From a bacterium (GTDB taxonomy: Bacteria > Fidelibacterota > Marinisomatia > Marinisomatales > JAHJCW01): a stretch of 12,685 bases of DNA. Position numbers and translations under genes: made by a program. The stretch covers positions 1-12,685 of the forward strand of contig JAUXHY010000011.1 in assembly GCA_030621275.1 (NCBI GenBank), read 5' to 3'. Below, piece by piece: positions 1 through 7,741 of this stretch; position 1 is the first letter of the stretch, and every line of letters starts with the position of its first letter. The notes under the pieces were generated by a model that ran no database searches, had not been told where the DNA came from, and was given only the letters and a program-made list of their open reading frames with translations.

Positions 1-169
1 TATTATGAAAGACGGAAATCAAATTCTTGAACAGATAAAATTAATACAAGAGAATGAATCAAATTTAAATTTAAAAATTAGTTTAGCGACAAATGCACCA
101 GTCTGCAGTAAAACAACAGCGTTTTTAATGAAAAATGGAATTGATATTTTATCATTAGAAAAACATTAG
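1..169 (+). CDS. C-terminal fragment of an unrecognised protein (5' end outside window)
   Basis: The frame starting at base 2 is open from the left edge to a TAG at 167-169, giving about 55 residues. The fragment is mixed polar and hydrophobic. It begins with a charged, probably helical stretch (ILEQIKLIQENE) and continues with a segment reading KISLATNAPVCSKTTAFLMK, then NGIDILSLEKH. The alternating beta-like and alpha-like pattern suits the last strand and helix of a small alpha/beta domain. I do not recognise the family. It is treated as coding because the composition is protein-like, the frame runs in from the edge, and the following MATE gene starts only 3 bases after its stop, which implies co-transcription. 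An in-frame ATG at 5-7 exists, but the gene most likely starts outside the window. Confidence 0.6.
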   Translation, partial: IMKDGNQILEQIKLIQENESNLNLKISLATNAPVCSKTTAFLMKNGIDILSLEKH

Positions 170-172
170 TAG

Positions 173-1603
173 ATGAATTCGGTAAAAGAAATATTATTTA
201 ACAGAAACAAGGAAATCTCGCGCAATGTCATTGGGCTTGGTCTGCCCGTAATTGTGAGCAATCTAAGTCGATCTTTAATGAGTTTAGCAGATATGGCAAT
301 GGTTGGAGGGCTTGGCGCGGCAGCCCTTGCTGCAACAGGCATGGGTTCTATGTTGATGTGGACGCTACTTAGTTTTGGCATCGCCTTGCGGACAGCAACG
401 CAGACTGTTTCATCGCGAAGGTTAGGTCAAAAAATCTATCCCGAATGCGGAACCGCACTACACAACGGACATCTTTTAGGAGCAGCAATTGGGATTCCGA
501 TAGCACTGTTGGGATATCGCTTTGCGGATAAAATAATACCATTGTTTTTAGATGATCCCGAGGTGGTTAAGCTATGTGTTGAATACTCATCAATAGTGTT
601 CCTCGGCACAATTTTCACAATGTTTGGGTTCGTGTTTCAGGGTTTTTTTACAGGCATTGAGCGCACAAAAATCCACATGAACGTAACGGTTGTTGCCAAC
701 ATAGTAAATGTTTATCTAAACGCCGGGTTCATTTATGGCCGTGAAGGAATCGTGGAAATGCTTAGTTCCGTTAAGGGCTTCGATTTGTCCTGGCTCGGGT
801 ATTTATGGTCGTGGTTTCCTTTCCCGCAGATGGGAGTTAGGGGCGCCGGACTGGCAACGCTTTTAGCATCACTCTGGATGGCAATTCATTATTTTTTATA
901 CTTGTTTGCACCGTCGATTCGTAAAAAATATGGTGTTTTCTCGTTCCGCTTAAATATGGCGATGATGAAACGGCAGCTAAAGTTAGCACTTCCGCAAGGC
1001 TCGCAGGAAATGTTGGTAGTGTTAGGGTTTGTAGTTTTCTATAAGATTGTTGGTATGATTGGCACTGTAGAATTAGCAGCCACAGAAGTTGTATTTACGA
1101 TTCTGCACACATCTTTCTTGCCTGCCGCCGGAATAGGACAGGCTTGTGCAACGCTTGTCGGAAAATATCTTGGCGAGAAAGATATGAATAAAGCAGAAAC
1201 CAGTATAATTGAAAGTATTCGTTGGTCGTTGACAATTATGGGCTCAATTGGTGTGATCTTTGTAGTCTTTCCACATTATATATTACCGGTTTTTTCAAAC
1301 GATCCCGAAGTAATTAGAATCGGTACAATCGCACTAAGGCTGGCGGGCTTTATTCAAATTGCCGATGCCGTTGGAATGACGCTATGGTTTGCACTCTCGG
1401 GCGCAGGAAACACTTTTTTCCCGGCACTAACAGAAGCCCTGGTTGTATGGTTGGTCTTTTTACCGTTTAGTTATTTTACAGGAATTTATCTTGGCTGGGG
1501 CTATATTGGTCCGTGGATAGGTGTTGGAATTCACCAAACATTGTTTGCTGTTATTCTCTCTTGGAAAACGCTTAAGGGAGATTGGAAAGAAATAGAGGTT
1601 TAA
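173..1603 (+). CDS. MATE family efflux transporter
   Basis: This 476-residue polytopic inner-membrane protein belongs to the multidrug and toxic compound extrusion family, whose members export cationic drugs or metabolites against Na+ or H+ influx. The length is normal for the family. The sequence shows two MatE repeats (about residues 18-245 and 262-435), with many hydrophobic segments consistent with 12 membrane helices. Typical signatures are the TM1 region around D40 (SLADMAMVGGLG), GFFTGIERTKIHM near 157-169, PQMGVRGAGLATLLASL at 218-234, and P316/G319/Q322 in the second repeat. Between NAGFIYG (183-189) and PQMGV there is an extra aromatic-rich segment of about 28 residues, longer than the usual TM5-TM6 connection. 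No good Shine-Dalgarno precedes ATG 173. The start 3 bases after the upstream stop suggests translational coupling. The substrate cannot be predicted. Confidence 0.93.
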   Translation: MNSVKEILFNRNKEISRNVIGLGLPVIVSNLSRSLMSLADMAMVGGLGAAALAATGMGSMLMWTLLSFGIALRTATQTVSSRRLGQKIYPECGTALHNGHLLGAAIGIPIALLGYRFADKIIPLFLDDPEVVKLCVEYSSIVFLGTIFTMFGFVFQGFFTGIERTKIHMNVTVVANIVNVYLNAGFIYGREGIVEMLSSVKGFDLSWLGYLWSWFPFPQMGVRGAGLATLLASLWMAIHYFLYLFAPSIRKKYGVFSFRLNMAMMKRQLKLALPQGSQEMLVVLGFVVFYKIVGMIGTVELAATEVVFTILHTSFLPAAGIGQACATLVGKYLGEKDMNKAETSIIESIRWSLTIMGSIGVIFVVFPHYILPVFSNDPEVIRIGTIALRLAGFIQIADAVGMTLWFALSGAGNTFFPALTEALVVWLVFLPFSYFTGIYLGWGYIGPWIGVGIHQTLFAVILSWKTLKGDWKEIEV

Positions 1604-1605
1604 CG

Positions 1606-2301
1606 TTAGCAGCTATAGATTTTTCTTATAGCATTTAAATTTGGTTTTATTTCACCATTTTGCAATTCCACAATTTTTTCATTAACCTGTTTAAATTCAT
1701 CTAAAGTAAGGATTTCTTCTTTGTATAGTTCTCGTAAAAAGCTATGGACGTTTTTATTGTTTTTCATAGAATTAGAATCATAGCTTGATGCAACAATATT
1801 ACGATAACTATTATTACCACCCTCACTCATTGCAATAACATGATCAAGATAACAAGATTCTAAAGAAAGTTTCTTTCCTGTATAAAAACATCTATAATTT
1901 TCTCTTTCTAATATTATTTCGGCATATTTTCTATCTTTATAAAAATCAATGTTTTCTATATTGATTTCAATGTCGTCTTCATCTTTTATTAAGCCGTTTA
2001 TTTCTGATGGTAAATACAAATATAAAAGCGTGCCTTTATGTGATTTTTCAACTATTTTTAGTACGCCTTTTTCTTCTAAACTCCTTAATTTGATCATTCT
2101 CTGTCTGCCCGAAGGTTTTGTTTTTTTTTGTCCTTGACCATAACCAATATCGGCACTTCTTGTTGAAAAATACATTTCTCTTAGCCCGATTAAATATGTA
2201 TGTCTGAATACATAATGATAAATAGCTTGTTCATAAGTGTCCAGAATTGGAACCAAATGATCTTGAATTTCAATCAAAATTTCTTTTAAATCTTCTTTCA
2301 T
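1606..2301 (-). CDS. Winged-helix plus HNH endonuclease-like protein
   Basis: The 231-residue protein has two parts. Residues about 15-100 look like a winged-helix DNA-binding domain: a helix with YEQAIYHYVFRHTYLIG, a basic linker (GQKKTKPSGRQ), then a recognition-helix and wing pattern KLRSLEEKGVLKIVEKSHKG. Residues about 126-192 fit an HNH fold: RCFYTGKKL, then LDHV (D153, H154), N168 in YRNIVA, and N177 with K180. The active-site His and Asn positions are kept, but three of four structural zinc cysteines are replaced (C138 kept, T141, S173, S176). HNH domains cut DNA using one metal ion; activity here is inferred. The gene is visibly AT-richer than its neighbours (78 G+C in the 300 bases 1621-1920), suggesting transfer. 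It stands alone, without a methylase or restriction partner. Its stop lies 2 bases from the MATE stop, so there is no room for a terminator between them. Confidence 0.8.
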   Translation of the reverse strand: MKEDLKEILIEIQDHLVPILDTYEQAIYHYVFRHTYLIGLREMYFSTRSADIGYGQGQKKTKPSGRQRMIKLRSLEEKGVLKIVEKSHKGTLLYLYLPSEINGLIKDEDDIEINIENIDFYKDRKYAEIILERENYRCFYTGKKLSLESCYLDHVIAMSEGGNNSYRNIVASSYDSNSMKNNKNVHSFLRELYKEEILTLDEFKQVNEKIVELQNGEIKPNLNAIRKIYSC

Positions 2302-2440
2302 ATTAATGAATTTATTCTTGCATTCTGTCTAAACCAAACCTGATAAAATTTACTTATAACGTCTCAATATGCCATTGCGTGTATTACGTAAATGTCTACA
2401 TGTTGTATGAAAAAGTATATTTCATTTTAAATATTCCAAA
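2302..2440. other. AT-rich intergenic spacer between the CrtI-like and HNH genes
   Basis: This 139-base stretch lies between two minus-strand genes and must hold the HNH gene's upstream region unless the two genes are co-transcribed. It contains a TTACGTAA palindrome near 2385 and a CAAT/ATTG mini-hairpin near 2374, both short enough to be chance. I see no convincing promoter, terminator or gene in it. Confidence 0.4.
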
Positions 2441-4000
2441 CTATTCACTATAAGAAATCTTTACCTCAGGACCATTCTGTTTCAACAAATCCTTTGTTTT
2501 ACAATTTAGGATAGTTGCCGCCGCACGCAATCCTGTTCCTATAACACCCGCCACACCGTGGGACAAGGTACTTGCACCGCATAAATACAGATTTTGTATC
2601 TCAGTTTTTGTATTAAAACCAAACGGACCCATCTGTTTTTTAATTTTATCAGTTCCGTAAATATTTCCGTTATGGGAATTAATATAATGAGCATTGGTCA
2701 GCGGAGTTGCCAAGTCCTTAAACACAACGGATTTTTTAATGCCGGGAACATGATTTTCAAGGAAGTTTAACATTCGTTCCATAATCTCAGCTTTAAATTT
2801 ATAATAATCGGCGGAACGCTCACCCACTGGCTCATTCTTCCATTTATCAAACGCTGTATGATTTGCAAAACAGAAAGCTTCAATAGTATGAACACCATTT
2901 TTCATTTTACTCGGGTCTTTAAGTGTCGTGATTGTCATAAACATTGCAGGGGGACTATTATAAACAGCATAATCGGTTTGACCTAATGAATATATTTTAT
3001 CAAGATCAGAATGGTCGTAGTACCAATAATTGCCGGAGTCGTAGCCCATGCTTTTTAGATCAAGATCAACCGCTAAAAACAAACTAAGGCTCGAGGTGGA
3101 ATAACGAACCTTATTCAATTTTTTATTGAGTTTGTTTGTTAAATGTTCAGCGCCAATCATTTTATTAAAAGTCGTTTCCGGGTCAGTATTGCTGATGATA
3201 TTTTTTGCATACAATTTTTCGCCATCACCGATTTCCACACCAACAGCCACGTCGTTTTCAATGATAATTTTATTGACAGGTGTGCTTAATCTAATTTCTC
3301 CGCCAGAACGTTTTAGCGCTCGAATAAATGCCCGAGGAAGTACATAGGCACCCCCGCGCGGATAATATCCGCCATTAAAATAATGTCGCATAATTCCGGT
3401 TTGAACAAGTGAAGACACTTTTGATGGTGGTAAGCCATGATCGCCGGACTGGCTCAATAAAATCGCACGCAGAATGGGATCTTTAACATAGTGATTAATC
3501 AGTGCACCCCCGGATTTCCAAAACCATTTAATAGAACCAAGTTTAGAGAATGGTATTTTACCGTGCGGTAAAGTACGCATCAATGAACCGATATCATCTA
3601 TAGTTTTGAATAGCTTTTTAATACCATTGAATTCATCAGGAAAGCGCGTGATCAACCGATCTATATATTTTTCTTTGCCTTTTGGTATGTCGAACCGCTC
3701 ATCGCCAATGAAAATATGATCAAAACTATCAGGATTTAATTCGAGAAATTCAAGGTCTTGCGATACACCAAGACCGCGAAAGATTTGGCTTAGATATTCT
3801 CCTGGATTTAATCCGCCAATGTAATGTACGCCCGGACTAAATCGGTAACCGTCAAGCGTAAAAGACTGTGTCCACCCACCTGGAGCAAAATGTTGTTCGC
3901 AGACCAAAACTTTTTGTCCTGCCTGCGCCAAAGCAACAGCAGCGGTTAATCCTCCCGCACCGGAACCAACAACTATAGAATCATATTTATTACTAGACAT
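2441..4000 (-). CDS. FAD-dependent oxidoreductase, phytoene desaturase/carotenoid isomerase/retinol saturase family
   Basis: The protein is 519 residues, close to the usual 490-520 of CrtI/CrtISO-type flavoproteins. An N-terminal Rossmann dinucleotide site (GSGAGG, 12-17) is followed by E36 in LVCEQ, which would bind the adenosine ribose of FAD, and by APGGWTQSFTLDGYRFSPGVHYIGG, typical of the CrtISO and retinol-saturase branch. The C-terminal FAD motif runs through residues 470-498 (NLYLCGASTLSHGVAGVIGTG, then LRAAATIL). Members desaturate, isomerise or saturate polyene lipids such as carotenoids, usually at the membrane. No phytoene synthase or other carotenoid gene is in the window, so the substrate is open, and a general lipid or polyene oxidoreductase is equally possible. 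ATG 4000 is the natural start, since the Rossmann fold begins 6 residues later. It is transcribed divergently from nifJ across a 178-base spacer. Confidence 0.88.
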   Translation of the reverse strand: MSSNKYDSIVVGSGAGGLTAAVALAQAGQKVLVCEQHFAPGGWTQSFTLDGYRFSPGVHYIGGLNPGEYLSQIFRGLGVSQDLEFLELNPDSFDHIFIGDERFDIPKGKEKYIDRLITRFPDEFNGIKKLFKTIDDIGSLMRTLPHGKIPFSKLGSIKWFWKSGGALINHYVKDPILRAILLSQSGDHGLPPSKVSSLVQTGIMRHYFNGGYYPRGGAYVLPRAFIRALKRSGGEIRLSTPVNKIIIENDVAVGVEIGDGEKLYAKNIISNTDPETTFNKMIGAEHLTNKLNKKLNKVRYSTSSLSLFLAVDLDLKSMGYDSGNYWYYDHSDLDKIYSLGQTDYAVYNSPPAMFMTITTLKDPSKMKNGVHTIEAFCFANHTAFDKWKNEPVGERSADYYKFKAEIMERMLNFLENHVPGIKKSVVFKDLATPLTNAHYINSHNGNIYGTDKIKKQMGPFGFNTKTEIQNLYLCGASTLSHGVAGVIGTGLRAAATILNCKTKDLLKQNGPEVKISYSE

Positions 4001-4178
4001 ATAAACCCGTGTAATATTTTAAAAATTAGTGTAAAAAAACAACAAAAACACAGATAATTTATATTACAATCACTATCCAATATCTTTTGCAGACAGTAAT
4101 ATAGAAATTGTAAATTTAGTGCTCTATTAAGAGGTCGCTGTCTACTTTTGAAGACTAAATTTTAACAAGGATTTTATA
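4001..4178. promoter_or_regulatory. Divergent intergenic region between the CrtI-like gene and nifJ
   Basis: This spacer must carry promoters for both directions. On the plus side a Bacteroidota-type -7 box (4143-4150) precedes nifJ. On the minus side the sequence TAATTTTT (complement of 4021-4028) lies 20 bases before the CrtI-like ATG and resembles the same box with one mismatch, but I would not call it. Short repeats capable of pairing (CTCT/AGAG at 4123-4134, GTCT/AGAC at 4140-4155) could form weak hairpins around the nifJ transcription start. They are too short to be certain. Confidence 0.5.
4143..4150 (+). promoter_or_regulatory. Candidate Bacteroidota-type -7 promoter box for nifJ
   Basis: TACTTTTG matches the TAnnTTTG -7 consensus known for Bacteroidota primary sigma factors. 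It ends 28 bases before the nifJ ATG, which would place the transcription start near 4156 and leave a leader of just over 20 bases holding AAGGA (4167-4171). A matching TTTG -33 box is not clear; the nearest is TTTA at 4115-4118, spaced a little too far. The same box at the same distance occurs before lpd. Confidence 0.45.
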
Positions 4179-7100
4179 ATGAAAAGAAAACAAGTAACTA
4201 TCGACGGAAATGAAGCTGCGGCATACGTAGCTCATAAGACAAACGAGGTCTGCGCAATTTATCCGATAACGCCATCATCTAACATGGGAGAATGGGCTGA
4301 CGAGTGGTCTGCTTTAGGTATTAAAAATATTTGGGGAACAGTACCGCATGTTATAGAAATGCAAAGTGAGGGTGGAGCAGCCGGCGCTGTTCATGGTGCA
4401 TTACAGACAGGAGCATTAACATCTACATTTACAGCTTCTCAGGGATTATTATTAATGATTCCTAATATGTTCAAAATTGCTGGTGAATTAACATCAACAG
4501 TCTTTCATGTATCGGCAAGAACAATAGCGACACATGCACTGTCTATTTTTGGTGATCATTCGGATGTTATGGCTGTACGTTCTACCGGATTTGCTCTTCT
4601 TGCGGCTGGTAATGTCCAAGAAGTTATGGATATGGCGCTTATTGCTCAGGCATCTACACTAAAAGCTCGTATACCATTCATTCATTTCTTTGAAGGATTT
4701 AGAATATCACATGAAGTACAAAAAATTGAGCAATTAAGCGAGGATGATATGCGCGCGTTGATAAACGACGACCTAATTATAGAACATCGCAAGCGCGGAT
4801 TAAATCCGAACAATCCGGTTCTGCGTGGAACCGCACAAAATCCGGATGTGTTTTTCCAGGCACGCGAAATAGTAAATCCATTTTATGAAGCAACGCCGCA
4901 AATTGTACAAGAAACAATGGATGAATTTGCCAAAATTGTTGGTCGTAAATATAAATTATTTGAATACGAAGGAGCAAAGGACGCTGAAAGAGTAATAGTT
5001 ATTATGGGGTCTGGTGCCGATACAGTACATGAAACAGTGGACTATTTAACCGGCAAGGGCGAGAAAGTTGGCATTTTAAAGGTTCATCTATACCGACCAT
5101 TCTCAATGAAACATTTTATTGATGAACTACCAAAAACTGTAAATAAAATTGCTGTGCTCGATCGCACCAAAGAGCCGGGCAGTACTGGCGAGCCTCTTTA
5201 TCTTGATGTTATGAATGCCTTTCTCGAATTAGTCGGTGCCGATAAAATGCCAAAGATTGTTGGCGGCAGATATGGTCTTTCGTCCAAAGAATTTACACCC
5301 GGCATGGTGAAAGGCGTTTTTGATTCTTTGAAAAAGGACAAACCGTTAAATCACTTTACTATTGGTATAAATGATGATGTTAGCAAGAAGAGCTTGGAAT
5401 ATGATAAAGATCTTTCTATTCATAAGGAAAATATGTTTAGGGGCATGTTTTATGGTTTGGGTGCCGATGGTACAGTTGGCGCAAATAAGAATTCAATAAA
5501 AATTATTGGAGAAACCACAGATTTCTATGCCCAGGGATATTTTGTATATGATTCAAAGAAATCCGGCAGTATGACGGTATCTCATTTACGGTTTGGAGAA
5601 GACCCAATTAGGTCTCCCTATTTAATTAACCGCGCTAATTTTGTTGCTTGTCATCAATTTGAATTCTTGGAGACCCAAGACGTCTTTAGACATATCGAAC
5701 CCAAAGGTACGTTTTTACTAAATGCACCATACTCAACTGAACAGATCTGGGATAAATTACCTTTAAAAATACAAGAGCAGATTATTGAAAAGGAGCTCAA
5801 AGTATATGTTATTGATGCTTTAAAAGTTGCTAAGCAAACCGGTATGGGAGTACGGATAAACACGATTATGCAAACATGCTTTTTTGCAATATCGGGAGTG
5901 TTGCCGAAAGATGAAGCCATAAAAAGCATTAAACAATATATTAAAAAAACCTATGGTAAGAAAGGTGAAGAGATTGTTGCCAAAAACTACAAAGCAGTTG
6001 ACGAATCACTTGCGAATCTCCACAGGTTGGAAATACCAAGTAAAGCAACAAGTGAAATAATGGAACACCCGGTAGTCCCGGAAGCCGCGCCTGACTTTGT
6101 AAAAGATGTGACAGCAAAAATCATTTCAGGATACGGTGATGATTTGCCTGTTAGCTCTTTTTCTGTAGATGGAACATGGCCAACAGGAACAACACAATGG
6201 GAAAAAAGAAATATTGCATCAGAAATACCGGTATGGGATCCGAATATTTGTATACAATGTAATAAATGTGCTTTTGTATGTCCGCACGGAGTAATTCGTC
6301 CTAAAGTATATTATAATGATTTATTAACTAAAGCGCCAGATACGTTTAAATCGACAAAAGTTAAAGGTCGCGAGTGGGAGGACGGCGAAGTATATACTTT
6401 ACAGGTTGCACCGGAAGATTGCACCGGTTGTGGAATGTGTATAGAAGCCTGTCCCGTTAAAGACAAAACAGATACAAAGCGGAAAGCAATAAATATGGAA
6501 CCGCAGTTACCATTAAGGAAAAGCGAGAAAGAGAACTGGGACTTTTTCTTGTCTTTGCCGGAAGTAAAAAGAGACAGAATTAAGCATGATAATGTTAAAG
6601 GCTCACAATTATTACAACCGCTGTTTGAGTTCTCAGGCGCCTGTACGGGTTGTGGCGAAACACCCTATGTTAAGCTTGCGTCGCAAATGTTTGGCGATAG
6701 AATGATAATCGCAAATGCGACAGGATGTTCATCAATTTATGGCGGCAATTTGCCGACTACTCCTTGGACAAAAAATAGTGATGGTCGTGGACCAACGTGG
6801 TCAAATTCACTGTTTGAAGACAATGCCGAATTTGGACTAGGTTTTCGCCTAACGATTGATAAACATATGGAAAACGCTAAAGAACTCTTAATAATTCTTA
6901 AGCAAAAAATAGGATCGGAGCTTGTAAACGAAATATTAAATGCAGATCAATCAAATGAAAAAGGAATATTTGAGCAGAGAGAAAGAATTGAGAAGCTCAA
7001 CAAGACACTGTCAGGATTCGTTTCGTCAGAAGCAAAACAACTATTAAGCATTTCAGACAATCTTGTGAAAAAAAGTGTATGGATTATGGGCGGTGATGGT

Positions 7101-7730
7101 TGGGCATATGATATCGGCTACGGCGGACTTGATCATGTTTTTGCGTCGGGCAGAAATGTCAACATCCTGGTTTTGGATACTGAAGTTTATTCAAATACAG
7201 GAGGACAATCCTCAAAATCAACTCCACTTGGAGCAGTAGCGAAATTCGCAGCAGCAGGAAAACCGACCGGCAAAAAAGACTTGGGAATGATGGCAATGAA
7301 CTATGGAAATGTATATGTTGCCCAAATAGCAATGGGCGCAAGTGACGTGCAAACCGCCAAGGCGTTTCAAGAAGCGGAATCTTACAACGGACCATCAATG
7401 ATTATTGCATATAGCCATTGCATAGCGCATGGCATTAACATGCAATATGGACTTGATCAACAAAAAGCAGCCGTTGAGAGTGGGCATTGGATTTTATACA
7501 GATATGATCCGCGCAGAAGAGACAGCGATAAGAACCCATTACAAATTGACTCAAAGGCTCCGTCCATTCCTCTCGCAGATTATATTTATAAAGAAACGAG
7601 ATATAAAATGCTGACAAAAAGCATGCCAGAGCGCGCAAAGAAACTGTTACATGAGGCCGAAGAATTTGTGAAACAAAGGTGGAACAAATATCAGGAAATG
7701 GCAAAAACAAGTGCACAATCACAGGCATAA
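4179..7730 (+). CDS. nifJ: Pyruvate:ferredoxin (flavodoxin) oxidoreductase
   Basis: This single-chain enzyme converts pyruvate and CoA to acetyl-CoA and CO2 while reducing ferredoxin or flavodoxin, in the cytoplasm; it can run in reverse for CO2 fixation. At 1183 residues it is full length. The N-terminal pyruvate/TPP domain keeps T31 (YPITPSS), E64 (EMQSEGG) and R114 (HVSAR), at the same positions as in the Desulfovibrio africanus enzyme. The ferredoxin-like domain holds two 4Fe-4S sites (C691, C694, C697, C701 and C748, C751, C754, C758). The third cluster is bound by C822, C825, C850 and C1081. The TPP-Mg motif is GDGWAYDIG (972-980), followed by D1000 and SNTGGQ (1005-1010). AAGGA lies 7 bases before the ATG. 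The DHOD-like gene follows after 11 bases. All expected catalytic residues are present, so the enzyme should be active. As for all such enzymes, function under oxygen would be limited. Confidence 0.97.
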   Translation: MKRKQVTIDGNEAAAYVAHKTNEVCAIYPITPSSNMGEWADEWSALGIKNIWGTVPHVIEMQSEGGAAGAVHGALQTGALTSTFTASQGLLLMIPNMFKIAGELTSTVFHVSARTIATHALSIFGDHSDVMAVRSTGFALLAAGNVQEVMDMALIAQASTLKARIPFIHFFEGFRISHEVQKIEQLSEDDMRALINDDLIIEHRKRGLNPNNPVLRGTAQNPDVFFQAREIVNPFYEATPQIVQETMDEFAKIVGRKYKLFEYEGAKDAERVIVIMGSGADTVHETVDYLTGKGEKVGILKVHLYRPFSMKHFIDELPKTVNKIAVLDRTKEPGSTGEPLYLDVMNAFLELVGADKMPKIVGGRYGLSSKEFTPGMVKGVFDSLKKDKPLNHFTIGINDDVSKKSLEYDKDLSIHKENMFRGMFYGLGADGTVGANKNSIKIIGETTDFYAQGYFVYDSKKSGSMTVSHLRFGEDPIRSPYLINRANFVACHQFEFLETQDVFRHIEPKGTFLLNAPYSTEQIWDKLPLKIQEQIIEKELKVYVIDALKVAKQTGMGVRINTIMQTCFFAISGVLPKDEAIKSIKQYIKKTYGKKGEEIVAKNYKAVDESLANLHRLEIPSKATSEIMEHPVVPEAAPDFVKDVTAKIISGYGDDLPVSSFSVDGTWPTGTTQWEKRNIASEIPVWDPNICIQCNKCAFVCPHGVIRPKVYYNDLLTKAPDTFKSTKVKGREWEDGEVYTLQVAPEDCTGCGMCIEACPVKDKTDTKRKAINMEPQLPLRKSEKENWDFFLSLPEVKRDRIKHDNVKGSQLLQPLFEFSGACTGCGETPYVKLASQMFGDRMIIANATGCSSIYGGNLPTTPWTKNSDGRGPTWSNSLFEDNAEFGLGFRLTIDKHMENAKELLIILKQKIGSELVNEILNADQSNEKGIFEQRERIEKLNKTLSGFVSSEAKQLLSISDNLVKKSVWIMGGDGWAYDIGYGGLDHVFASGRNVNILVLDTEVYSNTGGQSSKSTPLGAVAKFAAAGKPTGKKDLGMMAMNYGNVYVAQIAMGASDVQTAKAFQEAESYNGPSMIIAYSHCIAHGINMQYGLDQQKAAVESGHWILYRYDPRRRDSDKNPLQIDSKAPSIPLADYIYKETRYKMLTKSMPERAKKLLHEAEEFVKQRWNKYQEMAKTSAQSQA

Positions 7731-7741
7731 GGAAAAACATT

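Noticed and set aside
1606..2301. Restriction-modification or toxin-antitoxin system around the HNH gene
   Set aside because: Neighbours are a MATE transporter and a flavoprotein. No methylase, antitoxin or other defence gene is visible.
2441..4000. Part of a carotenoid biosynthesis cluster
   Set aside because: No phytoene synthase, cyclase, hydroxylase or prenyl synthase is in the window. The family is broad, so the substrate is left open.
4115..4159. Branched leader structure or riboswitch before nifJ
   Set aside because: The possible stems are 4-6 bp, share bases with each other and mostly lie upstream of the inferred transcript start. They match no riboswitch I recognise.
7679..7741. 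Longer in-frame start for the DHOD-like gene inside nifJ
   Set aside because: The extra 21 residues do not match the family start, would overlap nifJ by 52 bases, and the downstream ATG at 7742 has a well-placed AAGGA.
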